A stretch of DNA of 64,000 nt from Helianthus annuus (lineage: Eukaryota; Streptophyta; Magnoliopsida; Asterales; Asteraceae): contig NC_035435.2 of NCBI RefSeq assembly GCF_002127325.2, forward strand, positions 119,453,464 through 119,517,463. The letters run 5' to 3'. A program made the position numbers and the translations under genes. Of the stretch, positions 1 to 12,177 are shown one piece after another. The notes beneath the pieces are model-generated. The model searched no databases, was not told the DNA's origin, and saw only the letters and a list, made by a program, of their open reading frames with translations. Position 1 is the stretch's first letter. Each line of letters opens with the position of its first letter.

Positions 1-623
1 TCCGCAGGATGCCCCGATGTCAATGTTCTATCATCATTGACGGATGCCTGAGTACATTAGTTCACGACCGATCCCAAACCATGCCATGGTGTGAGGTTGG
101 TAAAACCTAAATAGCGCTATCAACTAATAACCCGTTCGCCTGGCCCCGGCGACTAATCGGTATTATGTAGTAGGGACTTGAGTGATAGAGTTTCGTTTAG
201 TGCCGTTGGTTGCAATCCATATAAACAGTAATTAACTAAAGGTTCCCAATCACAAGGGAAGAAAAGTAAGTTGTATCCCTCATAAGGGAATAGTGTTGTT
301 TGTAGTTCCGTTTCCCAAACCACCGGGAACGCATGCTTTAGGTTGTGAACTCACCTTGGGTTGCTCGGTAGATATTTTACTTGGTCAAACACGTTGGTCA
401 CCACGTCCTAGCATGGTTACCAAATATAGGTCAAGTTGGGGTACAAGTAATCACGTATCGCAAACACGTATAGACACATTTAAAATGCACACATTCAAAC
501 AGTTGGGTTATTGGGCCTGCTCTAACATTTTCACAGACAGTAACAGATACACATGCAGTCCAGTCAACAGATAGTCCAACAAGCTTTTGGCCCAATAACA
601 CTTAGGCAGCCCAGTCGAGACAC

Positions 624-840
624 GGTCTCGAGTCGCAACTAAGGGTTCCGACTCGCAACCTCGGTCTCGGTTCATCATGCTTTGGTCTCGAGTCGCAACC
701 AAGGGTTCCGACTCGCAACCTCGGTCTCGGTTCATCGTGCCTTGGTCTCGAGTCGCAACCAAGGGTTCCGACTCGCAACCTCGGTCTCGGTTCATCGTGC
801 CTTGGTCTCGAGTCGCAACCAAGGGTTCCGACTCGCAACC
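624..840. repeat. 60-bp tandem repeat, about 3.6 copies, inside LTR H
   Basis: The unit repeats with an exact 60-bp period and contains both ACTCGCAACC and the related GTCTCGAGTCGCAACC motif. Only a few bases differ between copies (CAT/CGT, CTT/TTT). Related ACTCGMRACC motifs occur scattered in the LTR of element C, so this is an expanded version of an LTR-resident motif. Open frames across it are repeat artefacts. Confidence 0.95.
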
Positions 841-1679
841 ACTGTTACGTGCACCTGAATCCTTCTAGAACCTGTCACATGTACTAACCAATGGAATTGT
901 GTTTTTGTGTGATTGTGTACTATCCAACCATATTGCACCAACATGTTTTCTTGTCTAACACATAATAAAATCGGATCAAAACAAGCATTTTCAAATATTT
1001 TCATGACATTCATGTTGTTCTTCACGTGTTCATCCCACTTTTAAACACATAATCACAAGGTTCTTCATATGAAATATTAGGATCAAAGACCACACATTTA
1101 TCACAAATCATCTTAACATAATCGGACATAATCGGTATCATCATTATAGGTTCCTAAATCTAGCATGTTTCATTAATAAACAAGAACCCATAAGATCAAG
1201 AAATCAAGCATATCATACGGTCAAAACATCATCAAAGCAACAGCACACGGTTCGACTTCTAACTAGCTAAAACATGTTCATCATCATCATTAGTGACATT
1301 TCTAAGTTAAAAACATGGCAACACTTATCATCATACTCAAGAATCATAGCAAACACCTAAAAACACTAACCGGTTGATGTTGTGGGTGCGAAGGATCAAA
1401 GGTTCCACTTCCGAGTGATGGTTCCGAGTAGAAATCCGGGAGTCTTGTTGTTACGGTTGGATCCGAGAGAGATGAGAGGGTGAGGAAGTGATCTTGATTT
1501 GGTAAGGTTTAGGGTTTTAGTGAGAGGTAGAGAGTGTGAGAGTGTGAGAGTGAAATGAATGAGAGTGTAAAGGAGAAAGTGTGAGGGTTTGGGGCTATTT
1601 ATAACCGAAGGTGCACCCTAAAGGTTTCGAGTGGGCTAAGGGGAGGTTGCGGCCCAACCGGCCCAACCGTTCACTGTTC

Positions 1680-1703
1680 ACTCGAGACCGGGTGGTCTCG
1701 AGT
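1680..1703. repeat. Perfect 10-bp LTR hairpin shared by H and C
   Basis: Stem ACTCGAGACC pairs with its reverse complement across a 4-nt loop. The same stem with a different 4-nt loop lies at 35896-35919 and 43466-43489 in the C LTRs. The loop has changed while the stem is kept. Confidence 0.85.
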
Positions 1704-1856
1704 TGGGTTCTTGGGGTCTCGGCTCACTCGTAACACACATATAATATACATACATTCAACACGTAATAACAAATAATTCATAGATTTTCATTTACTAATA
1801 TACGTACACGAAATGTTACATCAAGAAGGTTGTCCGGGAAAACCCGAAGTGTCACA

Positions 1857-3991
1857 ATCACACACAACTTTCAAGGCAAGGCCTTGGGAAAACATGATTG
1901 GGCACGATAGCAACGACGCTAATCCCGACAGCGGGAGAACTACCGACTGCAATACAACATTTTGCCACGTGATCCTGCAAACGAAACGAATTTCGCTAAG
2001 GTATGCTAGAACAAGATTTCACAACAATCTATACTTACTCTGAAGAGACTCACAATTATTGGCGCTCCAAAGGAAGTCACATGTCTCCGCATTCCCCCTA
2101 TTTCATTTATGGCGATTGGGCTATGTACAACATTCTATGGTAATGTCACATAACAACCAATCATCATACGCCATTCCAGGTAAAGTCCTTAAATCCCCTT
2201 TGTTGAAATTTTGACTTTTGCATATAATGAGTAGATTTTCGCATTTCTACTCCCCCCTAACGGTCATTGCATCATGGAGATTTCATTTCTTGATAGCGAA
2301 CGCTCAATTGCTTCATTTCTTGACAAATTCATATGTTACGCATGTTTTGTTTGTTACACATGCGGTTAAATTGATTCGTGAAGATCATCAGTGGCTTCAC
2401 TCTAAATTGTTGCTTTACTAATGTTCAATATTGTTTTGCTATGTTCGTGTTTTGCATTGTAATTTGGATCACTGCATTATTGCAAAGTGTTGACCCTTTG
2501 GCATCGAGTCAACGAACTCGTTGAAAACTCCTTTTCTTTTCGAGTTACATACATGGTTTGTTTGTTGTAACCATGTCGAAGCTTTCTTATTGATACATGA
2601 ATTCATTGTTGGATTATGTTTCAACCAAGTTCAATTGATTGAACTTGCTCGTAATATATATTTGATTCAAGATTCCATATGATGGATTGAGGCCATCATA
2701 TCATATTCGAAATAATCCCAACAAGTGCTTCATTTGCTTTGAACCATAACATGCTTGTTTGGTCTTCGACTTCATTGAATCGTTTCTTTGATCACGATCA
2801 CCTTGTGGTGGCATTTTTCACAAGTTTGAAGCTTGCGCTAATCTCGTTTGCACACATCCTGCTCGGATTTAATTAATTATTTGTTTGTTTATTTGTATTA
2901 AATCCGTTTTGTTGAATAATCATATTAAAAGCAGTCTTAATACAATCGTGTATTAAGATAATGGTACACAAGTTCATGTCATATTTCAGTGTACCTCTTA
3001 ACGGTTCTTTCAGCATCGATCGAACATTTTGTGATATTCATTGATTTTTCATTTTCGATCGAAAACATTATTTCCTTGTTTCATTTTCAATTGAAAATCC
3101 TATGAGATTTGTTTGAAACAAACATTCAGATTTACTTCGTTGAACCTTTCATTTGATTTCCAACACGGTGAACTTGTTTGATCACCGCTATTATTGAATT
3201 GTTTCAATCACTACGACACCTTGTGGTGTCGGAACGAACTTGTAGCTTGGCCTACTCATGATCGAGCATTTCATGCAAAACACGGTGATGCTTGTTCAGT
3301 CACCACTATTGCTGAATTATTTCATTCACTACGACACCTTGTGGCGTCGGTATAAACTTGTAGCTTGTGCTAATCTTGACCAATCGCTTCATGAGAAACT
3401 ACGTATGCTCTTTGTTTGACTAATCACACAAAAAGTCTTAATGCAACTATGTATTAAGACAATGGTACACTAAATTCGGTTGTATTTCATTTCGGTGTAT
3501 CCTAGCAACTCAACAATGTCAACACGTTGATTTTATCTTATTAATTTATTGGTTCAATAGTTGACAAATTGTTTCATGATTCCATCTATTTGAGCTTGTT
3601 AAATTCGAGTTTCAATCATACAACAACCAACGCAAGTTTCCGTTGGTAATGAAGTCTATTGTTTCAAAAATTGATTTGCATATTGTGAACGTTCAATAGG
3701 AATTCCATTGGTCGAAATTCCTCTTTTGTTGAACCCCGTAAACTTGGTCGCATTAGTGATAGTATCACTACGCGTCGTTCAGTTGACATCGATTTCTGGA
3801 ACAAACTCAGCTGAACCGTTGGGTTCTTATTGATGCAAAACGTCCTTACAATCACGTAATCTGAATAAGTTTTGATTCGATTACGCGGTCATTCACTTTG
3901 GTATTATTCGGACTTACCTAGGAACAACACAACTCTGTGGAGATAACATAGACTAAATTTCGAGGACGAAATTTCTACAATAGGGGGAGAA
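1857..3991 (+). mobile_element. Non-coding internal domain of LTR element E, a serial-hairpin region
   Basis: This is a stretch of 2.1 kb without any gag, protease or polymerase frame, ending in a polypurine tract directly before an LTR. From about 2545 to 3890 it contains many short perfect inverted repeats, roughly one per 60-100 bases; coordinates are given in the findings. Three diverged copies of one block sit near 2776-2855, 3194-3265 and 3314-3385, and two copies of another at 2932-2998 and 3431-3502. The left end is cut by LTR H at 1856. I infer a non-autonomous (LARD-like) element; no function is known. Confidence 0.6.
3955..3991 (+). promoter_or_regulatory. Pre-PPT hairpin and polypurine tract of element E
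   Basis: Stem AAATTTC (3955-3961) pairs with GAAATTT (3968-3974) around a loop ending in GGAC. The purine tract at 3980-3991 (with a GGGGGAGA core) ends at the first base of the LTR, 3992. In LTR retroelements this tract primes plus-strand DNA synthesis; the hairpin has no role that I know of. Confidence 0.8.
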
Positions 3992-4660
3992 TGTGACAAC
4001 CGGCAATTAACGGCTTATAATTACGCGATTAACAAACGTTTATGGCGATGATAAGTAGTGTTTAAGACACGAGTTAACTTAATTAGGCTATTGGAACGCC
4101 TAGGAACGCCTATCTAACTTTACAGTGCGCGCATGTGGATTTGTGAGAAAACTACTGATCGTTAAGCGATAACGAACTGACACTGTACAAATACTGACAA
4201 CGCCGACAAATACGAGCTCTACATATATAACTTTACATTTGAATGTGGTTTTGTGAAAATAACACGCTTTCGAATATCACAAAACGCAAACGAGAACGAA
4301 AAACGCGGAAATCAGATACGCACTGGCAATAAAACGAAGCATCCGACATATGTATTAACTCAAAACTGATATATTACGATATATTTAGCTTTGTTTTCGA
4401 ATTTTAATGTTCGTAGTTGAAAACGGATCGAAAAACGAGTTAAGACGGCGACCGAGTCAAATTTTACGCGTTTTAATTCAACCGACAACATGCGCATCGA
4501 ATATCGAGTTACAACGTAATTTTTAGTATTCTCGACTTAATATTATAATTTACGACAATGTTTAGAGAAACGGGGTCGTATAAGTTGACGGGCCACTAAA
4601 CTCGGGGATTGGGCTTGTGTGTCTTGGGCCCAAGCCCAAAGCCCACTTTACAAACCCTAA

Positions 4661-4668
4661 TATAAAAG
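4661..4668 (+). promoter_or_regulatory. TATA box of LTR E
   Basis: TATAAAAG about 670 bases into the LTR, followed 35-50 bases later by a pyrimidine- and A-rich leader. Position and context fit the LTR promoter. Confidence 0.55.
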
Positions 4669-5499
4669 ACAACTTTACAACACAAACCCTCATTTTCCCT
4701 TAAGTTGCAGCCGCATACCATCCATCCTCCTCTCACTTTTCTCCAACCTTATCCATATCCTCATTTCAAAACACCTGAAATCCCTTGTCTGCAACTCAAT
4801 ATACATTCACATAAATCAAATACTCACATTGAAAGCACAGGGCTCGAATCCTCTAGACAAACCCCACTACTCGATCACCTCACATCTCCCTCCTGCTTCA
4901 GTTCCGGTGACCGGTAATGAAATCGGCCGGTTATCGGCTGTTTCGCGTTCTGTCAGACCCACACCACCATCCCCCATCTTCACTAACACCTCATCTCCAT
5001 CCTCCAACTCCTTTCCACTCATCAGCTGGTCAACCACCATGATGGTGGCAGCTCACAGCAACAATCGACAGAGACAGACATGAGATTGAGAGAGAGAAAG
5101 CTACAGGGAACCGTGAGAGAGAAAGAAGGGGGATCGACGGCGAAGCGCCGTTTTCCGGCAACGATCCGACGGCGGCGGCGGTGGAGTTCCTTTTCTGTTC
5201 AACGTTTTTCCCCGAAAAACTCGGTAAGCATTCGTCTCGGTTCCACATTTTCTTTTACCTTTCTGATCAATAACTGATGATGGTGGTTTATTTGTCCCGA
5301 CGGGTATTTTGGATGAGCTACAGCGGATGTGGTGAGGGTGGTTATGTTGAAGCTTGATAGTTCGGGTTCCTGTTATAAAGAGAGTTCGGGTCACGGTTCG
5401 TGTCAGCGGGTTCAGATTCAGTTTCAGTTTAAACCCGGTTAACAGCAGACAATGATTTTGGTTCTTGTTCGCGACTCATTTCGGTGTTCGGGTCTAGGT

Positions 5500-5745
5500 T
5501 TGGTTCAACTCGGTTTGACTCGGTCAAACCGAGTCAACCAGTCAACAACAGTCAACTGGTCAGATAGTGGTTCGGGTGCACGTCGAGTCAGTTTTGCTCT
5601 CGGTCAAAACAAGTCAACGGTTCGGGTCAGTCGCGGTCAACAAGTCAACGCGGTCAACCCGGGTCAGACCCGGGCAACTCCGCGAGTCAACTCAGCCAAC
5701 GACTTGGTCAACGATGGTCAAACTCAGTCAAACGAAGATCTGGTA
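5500..5745 (+). repeat. GTCAAC/GGTCAA-rich degenerate repeat in LTR E
   Basis: GTCAAC or a one-base variant recurs many times in about 250 bases, mixed with CGGTTCGGGT blocks. This is simple-sequence expansion. The 106-residue frame at 5452-5772 is a by-product. Confidence 0.8.
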
Positions 5746-7095
5746 AAGTTTAATGACGCGAAATTAGTATAGATCGCTATAGTTCTTAGATTTTTATACT
5801 ACGCGAATCGAGCTCGACCGGTTAAAACGTTATACATTAGTAATTTATTTACGATTCTTGCAAGTTTTGCGAAAAGTTATATATATATTGGTTTTGTTGA
5901 ATTATTGATTGAGTTTGATTAAAATATCGACACTTTAGATGTTGAGGTTATTCCAAAAACAGAGGAAACTCTGTTCGATTTTCATAAAAAATCTGAAATA
6001 TCAAGTATATTTGTATGGTATAAACGCACATATTAAAGTTCGAGTTTTCTTATAAAATAAATACGAAAGTATATTTTTTTTGGCAACGTATTACGAATTT
6101 CAAAACAAAGTTATGAAATTCCGACAAACTTAATTTAGTACTTAACGAAACTTGATGTTTATATAAAATAAACATGATTAACTACGTTATTTCAAGACAC
6201 CGATAATTCGAAACACTAGAACATTTTCATATAATAAATATGAAGTTTCTATTTATTTTAAACCTCGACTTTTCGAATTACTTGAACATGATTATAATAT
6301 AAATATAAGGTGTATATTTATTTTAAACGCCGATTTTAAACTTTCTTACGAACAAAATATAGTTTTTATATTTAGTTCAAGCGACTGAATTCTGAGTTAT
6401 ATTTTTTTTTCAAGCATCACGGCTTAATATATATGTATATATATGTATATATTTATTTTCATCTTACAACAACTACAACGACACGGACCGCTATCCACAT
6501 ACGTATTCCTAAATGCGACCACTAACACGACGATGTAAGTATATTTATATTAAATATATAAATATATATTCTAAACCATTCGAAAACTAAGTCGTTTTCG
6601 AGACTTCGTTTTATTCCGATTATAAACGGGATCAAACAACCATAGATTGGTTAATCTAAGTCAAGATAACACTACCTTAGAGTCGTTTAGTTAACGACTC
6701 GGTAGAGCTCGGACACGTAGTTTAGCTACGTTTAAATTAGAAACTGATAAGTTATTCCCTGTTAGGAATACTATAGATGCACGCTAGCTAATTCACATTC
6801 CTGGAATGACATCACGGAATCACGCTAAGCTAGCTTTGCACAGGAACATCCAGGTGAGTTCATAACCCCCACTTTTTACTGTTTTACATTTTTATAAATG
6901 TTTTCGGGGGTGGAAAGACATGCAAGTTTCGCAAAAGTACTCAATTTTTCGATGAACGAAAACTATATATATTTCTAAACCATTTCGCTACAGGATTTCA
7001 GCGAACTCAAATGGTTTACGAAAATTTCATGCCGAACTTACCGGTTTTTACAACAATACAAGGTTTTCGAAACATGTATGCGTTTTAATGACGTG

Positions 7096-7275
7096 GGCAA
7101 AGACCCAATGTCACTAGGACTAGATAGTTCACTAGGGCAAAGGCCCAATGTCACTAGGACTGGATAGTCCACTAGGGCAAAGGCCCAATGTCACTAGGAC
7201 TGGATAGTTCACTATGTCAAAGGCCCAATGACATGGGCAAAGGCCCAATGTCACTAGGGCTGGATGGTCCATTAC
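7096..7275 (+). repeat. 40-bp tandem repeat, about 4.5 copies, near the end of LTR E
   Basis: The unit contains GGGCAAAGGCCCAATGTCAC followed by TAGGACTGGATAGTYCACTA. The first two or three junctions are exactly 40 bp apart; the last copy is rearranged. GGGC and GGCCC within the unit can pair as a small hairpin. Confidence 0.9.
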
Positions 7276-7792
7276 TCACTAAGGGCCATAGGGTCTCTAA
7301 AACTGTACAGTGAAGTCCTCGCTACTATTTGGAACTATAATCGCCTGCTAGTCTACCGTCTTGAGTAAACGGTTTGGCGAGGCACTTGCTAGCACAGGGT
7401 GGGTTATAGGCTCATGCAGGCATGTTGTCTTTGTCGTACACAGACATTGACGGTTATACAATTTATACAAACACCAGATTTTCAAATGACATGCCAAATA
7501 AAATGGTTTTATTACATTCTCTCGACATCACTTAAACCGGTTATCAAAAAGATTTGTTTTAAATCTTTTTCAAAACAAACTATGAACTCGCTCAACTTTA
7601 TGTTGACTTTTTTCGCATGTTCTTTCTCAGGTTGCATTTTCAAAACTATGGAACGGTTGGAATAGGAGAACCCATGGGAATTCGAGTACTTAGCGACGTT
7701 CATTTTCTAGAAGTCTTAGCTCAAACCCTTCCGCTGTGCAATGAAGATACCGGTTCCAGTCACGCCAGCTCTGATAATTTCGGGGTGTGATA

Positions 7793-8330
7793 TTTGCTTA
7801 CGTTTGTCTTATACTATTTGGGACGCAAACATACTTATATGCTACATTCCTATACACACACAATCTTATTTTCAGAATTTATGTATACATTAATTCATAC
7901 GCAACTAGTACAAGCTATGCGCATCATGCGACGATGAATATAATCGCGGGTGCACACGGGATTATGATGAAAGGCGTATGAGAACCATAGAGTGTAGTAC
8001 TGCGTATGGTAAAACACAGAATGTAACATTGCACCAAATAACGAAATGGATGTAACTTGGTCGAAACATGGTGGATACGCTTTATGTTTGGAAACCCTTG
8101 CTTTAATTCTTATTTTTGGAAACTTTGTACATTCTATGTTTGGAATGTTTGGAAACCCTTGCTTTAAATAACGAAACTGATGTAACATTGCACCGAATAA
8201 CGAAACGGATGTAACTACTGCGTTTTCATACATTCTATGTTTGAAAACCCTTGCTTTAAATCCTATTTTTGGAAACTTTGACTCTTGTATGCCGTCATTC
8301 GTTGCAATTGATATATTATCCAAGACTTTT
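7793..8330. repeat. Spacer with diverged repeats of about 130 bp (8010-8285)
   Basis: No gene recognised. From about 8010 to 8285 two kinds of segment alternate: one with AATAACGAAAYKGATGTAAC and one with GGAAACCCTTGCTTTAA. Each occurs two or three times with several differences. I see no terminal structure that assigns it to an element. Confidence 0.6.
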
Positions 8331-10864
8331 GGTTCGTTATTACACCATGAAACTCGATGCTCGTTAAACTAATTAAAACTCGTAAAATAATGGAAGTCGA
8401 ATCCTAATTCTTCAAGCTTGGAAGTTTGGTGAAATGGTTAATTGTTGAAAAATCTTGTGTCTTTAATTCGTTAAAAATATGGTCATTATTCAAATTTAAA
8501 CTAATTAAATTAATTAATTTCGTTATTCAAAAGTTTATTTTTATTAATAAACTAGTTAATCTCGTTAGATATTAAAGTTCGTAAACTAACTTAGTTAGTT
8601 TAAAACTAAAATGTTAGTTTTTCTTTTAATATAACTTGGTTATTTAATAGTTTAGGGGTGATTTATGCAATTTTTGAAAGTGTAAAGTGCAGGGACTATT
8701 TGGGCTTTGCTGAAAATATAAGGTGTTAACATAAAAAAATAATAATAATGAAAAGCTGCTGACTGCGGGGACTCGAACCCGGGTCAACACCAACAACAAA
8801 CAACACGCTAACCACTGGGCCACGGCCTTAACATCGAACAAAACCCGGACCTTAAATCATTTAACCATACATTCAGCGTGGCCCACCAGCAAGCCCAGCG
8901 CACAGATTTCAATCAGAATCATTTTTTGAGCGGGACTTGGTTTTTTTTTTGAGTTTTAAAACATGTTTTAACATTTATTATCCAACTAAAACCTACCCAA
9001 ATCATTCCCTGTAATATCACACTAATTCAAGTCCTAAACACTTTACAAACTCATCTAAATCTCCTTCAAATCATCAAAAACGCAGCTGCATATTAGTGTT
9101 CGAGCAGATTCATCCTACTTTACAAAAGTGAGCATATCTCACTCGTTTCTTATCCGTTTACCTCATTCTTTTTCCTATGCGCTTGGATTGACCTTAGCTT
9201 CGATTCCATGGGTTTTTCACAGTAAATAAGTCCCTGGAACTCCGGCAAAAAGGCTCCAAAGTTCACTGTTCGTTTTTGTTTTGATTCAAACTTTACTAAA
9301 CGTGTTCAAACTTGAGTCTAACTCATCTCAAACCTCTGTCCTAATGCTTATAACCTCATCTATGGTTAGTTAGGCTTAAAAACAAGGTTGAGACATGTTA
9401 AATCAGAGGTTAAAACCTCACAAACTTTCTGTTTTAGTTAGGGTTTTACCCATAAGAAGTGTTCAAGCTTGAAGCTTGATGTATGTGTGATTGTTAGACT
9501 AGCTTGGGCTATCTTTCATAAAAATCCACACACCTCTTGATGTTTTCTCATAGATTAGTTGTTGTATTTCATTATTCTTTTAGGTTCACGACCCTCCTTG
9601 TTGTTTATAACAACAAGTGAAGTGGTGAACAATAGAGGTACCTAAATGGAAGCTCGTTCTTCCTACCTCATGTATGAATTCTATGATACTTAGAGGTGCA
9701 TAAAGGAAGACTTTAATCTTCTACCTCATGCTTGACATATATGATGTAATATACACTATGTAATACTTATGTAACAACCAAATAATCGAACTCTTAGTGA
9801 TGAACTAATAGACATTCCTCAAGCTAGTAGATTGTATCATCTTAGGCCTTGACAACTTGTCATGATTCTAATGGAACCTTGTTCCATGAAAACATTTAAA
9901 CTCTTTTAGAGTTTCATAGTGTCAAGAACGAGTGTCATAGGTGTTAGATGATTATTTTCATATGTTTATTTTTCATGCTATTTAAACTCCAAATCCCTAG
10001 AACCATATGTAAACACCTCTTAAACTCCAAATCGAACACATTCAACCTTCTAGTCTCAACAACTTCGTCACTTTGGATAATCGGAAAGCATATGCAAATT
10101 TGTGAGTATACTTGAACCCATTTTACTTTTAAACACTTTTGGGTGCAACATGTATTCTATGTAAAAACACGAAAACACTTGAAACTATTTGAATCACACT
10201 CTATCCATATTGAAACATGTTAATCTCCCGCTAGACTATTGGGAGTGAAACCTGAACAATTTGATGCTTGTTAATCTTGTATGCTACGTAAACTATTTGT
10301 GATGATATATGCTCATTAACATTGCTAGCCCACCTTAACAATTATAGCGCTATAGGAGTAATGCACCGCCCACGATTCTTGGGGTATTGTTAAGTCAAAC
10401 ATGTTAACCTCCCTTTATTCTAACCGGGGATAGGCTATTTTAACGCATTGGATTCTTGGGTTTGAACATATTGTTACACAATCTCAGCGTACTAGTAACT
10501 TGCATATTGTTGTTCATGTTGGATACGAGCACGTTAAACAATTTTATTCTATGTTATACTATGTATTAAACTTGTATACTCGCCTTTGCTTTTGCATTGA
10601 ACTCTATTTTAATACATGTTGCAGGTTTGATAGACAAGATGATGCTAAGTGAAGAAACAAGATTTAGGTGGACTTAGAAACACACTTAGATTAAACTATT
10701 TTGTTGTTGTGCATTCGAAATAATGTTGTTTATGTTGATTTCTTGTATTATACTTTAGCAATTTATGAAATCCAATTTAATTTATATTGTCACATAGTGT
10801 TATGATGTTTTGAGCAATTTGTTTGTCTCATCCCGATGTTTCCGCCATCGGTTGGGGTGTGACA
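8331..10864 (+). mobile_element. LTR of gypsy element A, left boundary not resolved
   Basis: The right end is clear: a GGTTGGGGTGTGACA terminus at 10864 followed at once by an initiator-Met primer site. I cannot identify the TG start, so 8331 is only the end of the neighbouring repeat block. The stretch is AT-rich and has no convincing protein frame. It carries a tRNA-like box pair near 8755-8835 and a T-run at 8941-8950. Confidence 0.5.
8755..8835 (-). other. tRNA-like A-box and B-box pair (not a functional tRNA)
   Basis: On the minus strand TGGCCCAGTGG matches the tRNA A-box (TRGCNNAGYNGG), and about 35 bases on GGTTCGAGTCC matches the B-box (GGTTCGANTCC). The T-arm pairs at four of five positions, but the two acceptor strands do not pair. 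It is therefore a tRNA-derived relic, possibly SINE-related, rather than a tRNA gene. It could still bind TFIIIC; that is inference. Confidence 0.55.
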
Positions 10865-11258
10865 GATTGGTATCAGAGCCATAACTATAGGGATTAGGAA
10901 AAGTAGGAATGTTTTTACCTAGTCTATAGTTTTAGAGCCTTATTTCTACGTTTTGCTCGAGAGTACTTGCATGCTACTTTGATTACTTCTTATTTATCCT
11001 CTTTCTATCTTTTAAATGTATATGCCACTTATGTGTTAATACTTGATATGCTATTCTTGTGTGTTAATACTTGTTTTATTATGTGTTAATATTTGTTTTA
11101 ATATCTCATTCTTTATGTGTCATTCTTGACACGTTTATACTTGTTTGTTTAATCTACGACATACGCTTTTCCTCATACATTTAACTCAACTATTCTAAAT
11201 CCGCAAACACTCGTATCATACAAACGAGACGACTTCACCAAAATAGGCGTGAAATCCA
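10865..11258 (+). mobile_element. Residual leader of element A
   Basis: About 390 bases of AT-rich leader following the primer site, with GTGTTAATACTTG-type short repeats. No gag frame. It joins directly to a partial LTR, so gag-pol has been deleted. Confidence 0.7.
10868..10880 (+). other. Primer binding site of element A (initiator tRNA-Met)
   Basis: TGGTATCAGAGCC, the complement of the plant initiator tRNA-Met 3' end, starts four bases after the LTR end. Confidence 0.9.
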
Positions 11259-11584
11259 CAATTTTATTCTATGTTATACTATGTATCAAACTTGTATACT
11301 CGCCTTTGCTTTTGCATTGAACTCTATTTTAATAGATGTTGCTGGTTTGATAGACAAGATGATGCTAAGTGAAGAAACAAGATTTAGGTGGACTTAGAAA
11401 CATACTTAGATTAAACTATTTTGTTGTTGTGCATTCGAAACAATGTTGCTTATGTTGATTTCTTGTATTATATTTTAGCAATTTATGAAATCCAATTTAA
11501 TTTATATTGTCACCTAGTGTTATGATGTTTTGAGCAATTTGTTCGTCTCATCCCGAAGTTTCCGCCATCGGTTGTGGTGTGACA
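11259..11584 (+). mobile_element. 3'-terminal LTR fragment of element A
   Basis: It repeats 10539-10864 at an offset of exactly 720 bases with only about ten differences, ending in TGTGACA. It is the surviving right end of the 3' LTR. The deletion removed the coding region and most of this LTR, which suggests illegitimate recombination. Confidence 0.85.
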
Positions 11585-11884
11585 CATGTACAGAGGTATT
11601 TTAGTAAATAACCATTCTAAACGATAACGCATGAAGAAGCAACGTTTTTATTTAGTTATTATGGATCTCTAAATATACACGAATTAGATTCTCATGTCTT
11701 AGCAATATTAGGGACATGTTATCCTTGTTTACACATTCTCATTTCTTATAATCTAAATTCATTTACACATTATATGTTCTTGATATTTTAGTTATCGGTA
11801 GGACTTGTTTGTAACCTATTTTCCCATCATTTGAAACTGGCATGAAATAATCACGATATTGTGTTGTTAAAATAAGTTGGTATG
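11585..11884. other. AT-rich spacer, no gene seen
   Basis: I see no open frame with a domain, no repeat and no terminus in these 300 bases. Confidence 0.6.
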
Positions 11885-12169
11885 TGTAACAACTTCCAAA
11901 ATACATTATAAGGACCCCTGATCAAAACCACGGACTTGTACGGCGCGACCCAGTACGAAAAATAAAGAAACCAATAAAAGGATTCTCATGAAACACACGG
12001 GGGATACCCCTAAATCTTCTGCGACACGCAGGCGAGTACCAGGACATGTTACTCGAGCGCGACGTATGGCAAGCCTATACATACGGCGATGTTGATCTAG
12101 CCCTAACTGACATTCATCGCGACCGCGGGGGCTTCACCTATGCCCTGCGCCTGGGAGTCCCATTTGACC

Positions 12170-12177
12170 TATAAATA
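12170..12177 (+). promoter_or_regulatory. TATA box of LTR F
   Basis: TATAAATA followed about 30 bases on by the probable transcription start; upstream is GC-rich, as in many LTR promoters. Confidence 0.6.

Larger units (their letters stand above)
1..1856 (-). mobile_element. Partial LTR of a Ty3/gypsy element (element H), minus orientation
   Basis: Read on the minus strand this begins with TGTGACA at 1856 and resembles the LTR of element C. It shares the block with the AGATAGCGCTAT-like stretch, the ACTCGAGACC motifs and the leader before the GGGTGCACC stretch. The left end lies outside the window, so internal sequence is not seen. No polypurine tract lies to the right of 1856, so this is probably the 5' LTR of a minus-strand element, or a solo LTR, inserted into the internal domain of element E. 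The family match is by eye and diverged; the 1856 boundary rests on the TGTGACA terminus. Confidence 0.65.
3992..7792 (+). mobile_element. 3' LTR of element E (about 3.8 kb)
   Basis: It begins TGTGACAACC right after the polypurine tract. It ends with a CGGGGTGTGATA-like terminus at 7792, which differs by one C-to-T change from the TGTGACA ending of the other gypsy LTRs here. The upstream TTCCGCTGTGC-like stretch and SGGGGTGTGA end are typical of Tekay-group LTRs. Inside are a TATA box (4661), a GTCAAC-rich block and a 40-bp tandem repeat. The frames at 4705-5772 have no domain and are probably chance frames in leader sequence. Confidence 0.75.

Noticed and set aside
508..868. Repetitive protein frames on both strands
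   Set aside because: Translations of the 60-bp tandem repeat; open because the period is a multiple of three.
5452..5772. 106-codon plus-strand frame
   Set aside because: Lies in a GTCAAC-rich degenerate repeat, no domain, no homologous frame in the other LTRs.
8755..8835. Functional tRNA gene
   Set aside because: A- and B-boxes fit but the acceptor strands do not pair and the T-stem has a mismatch.
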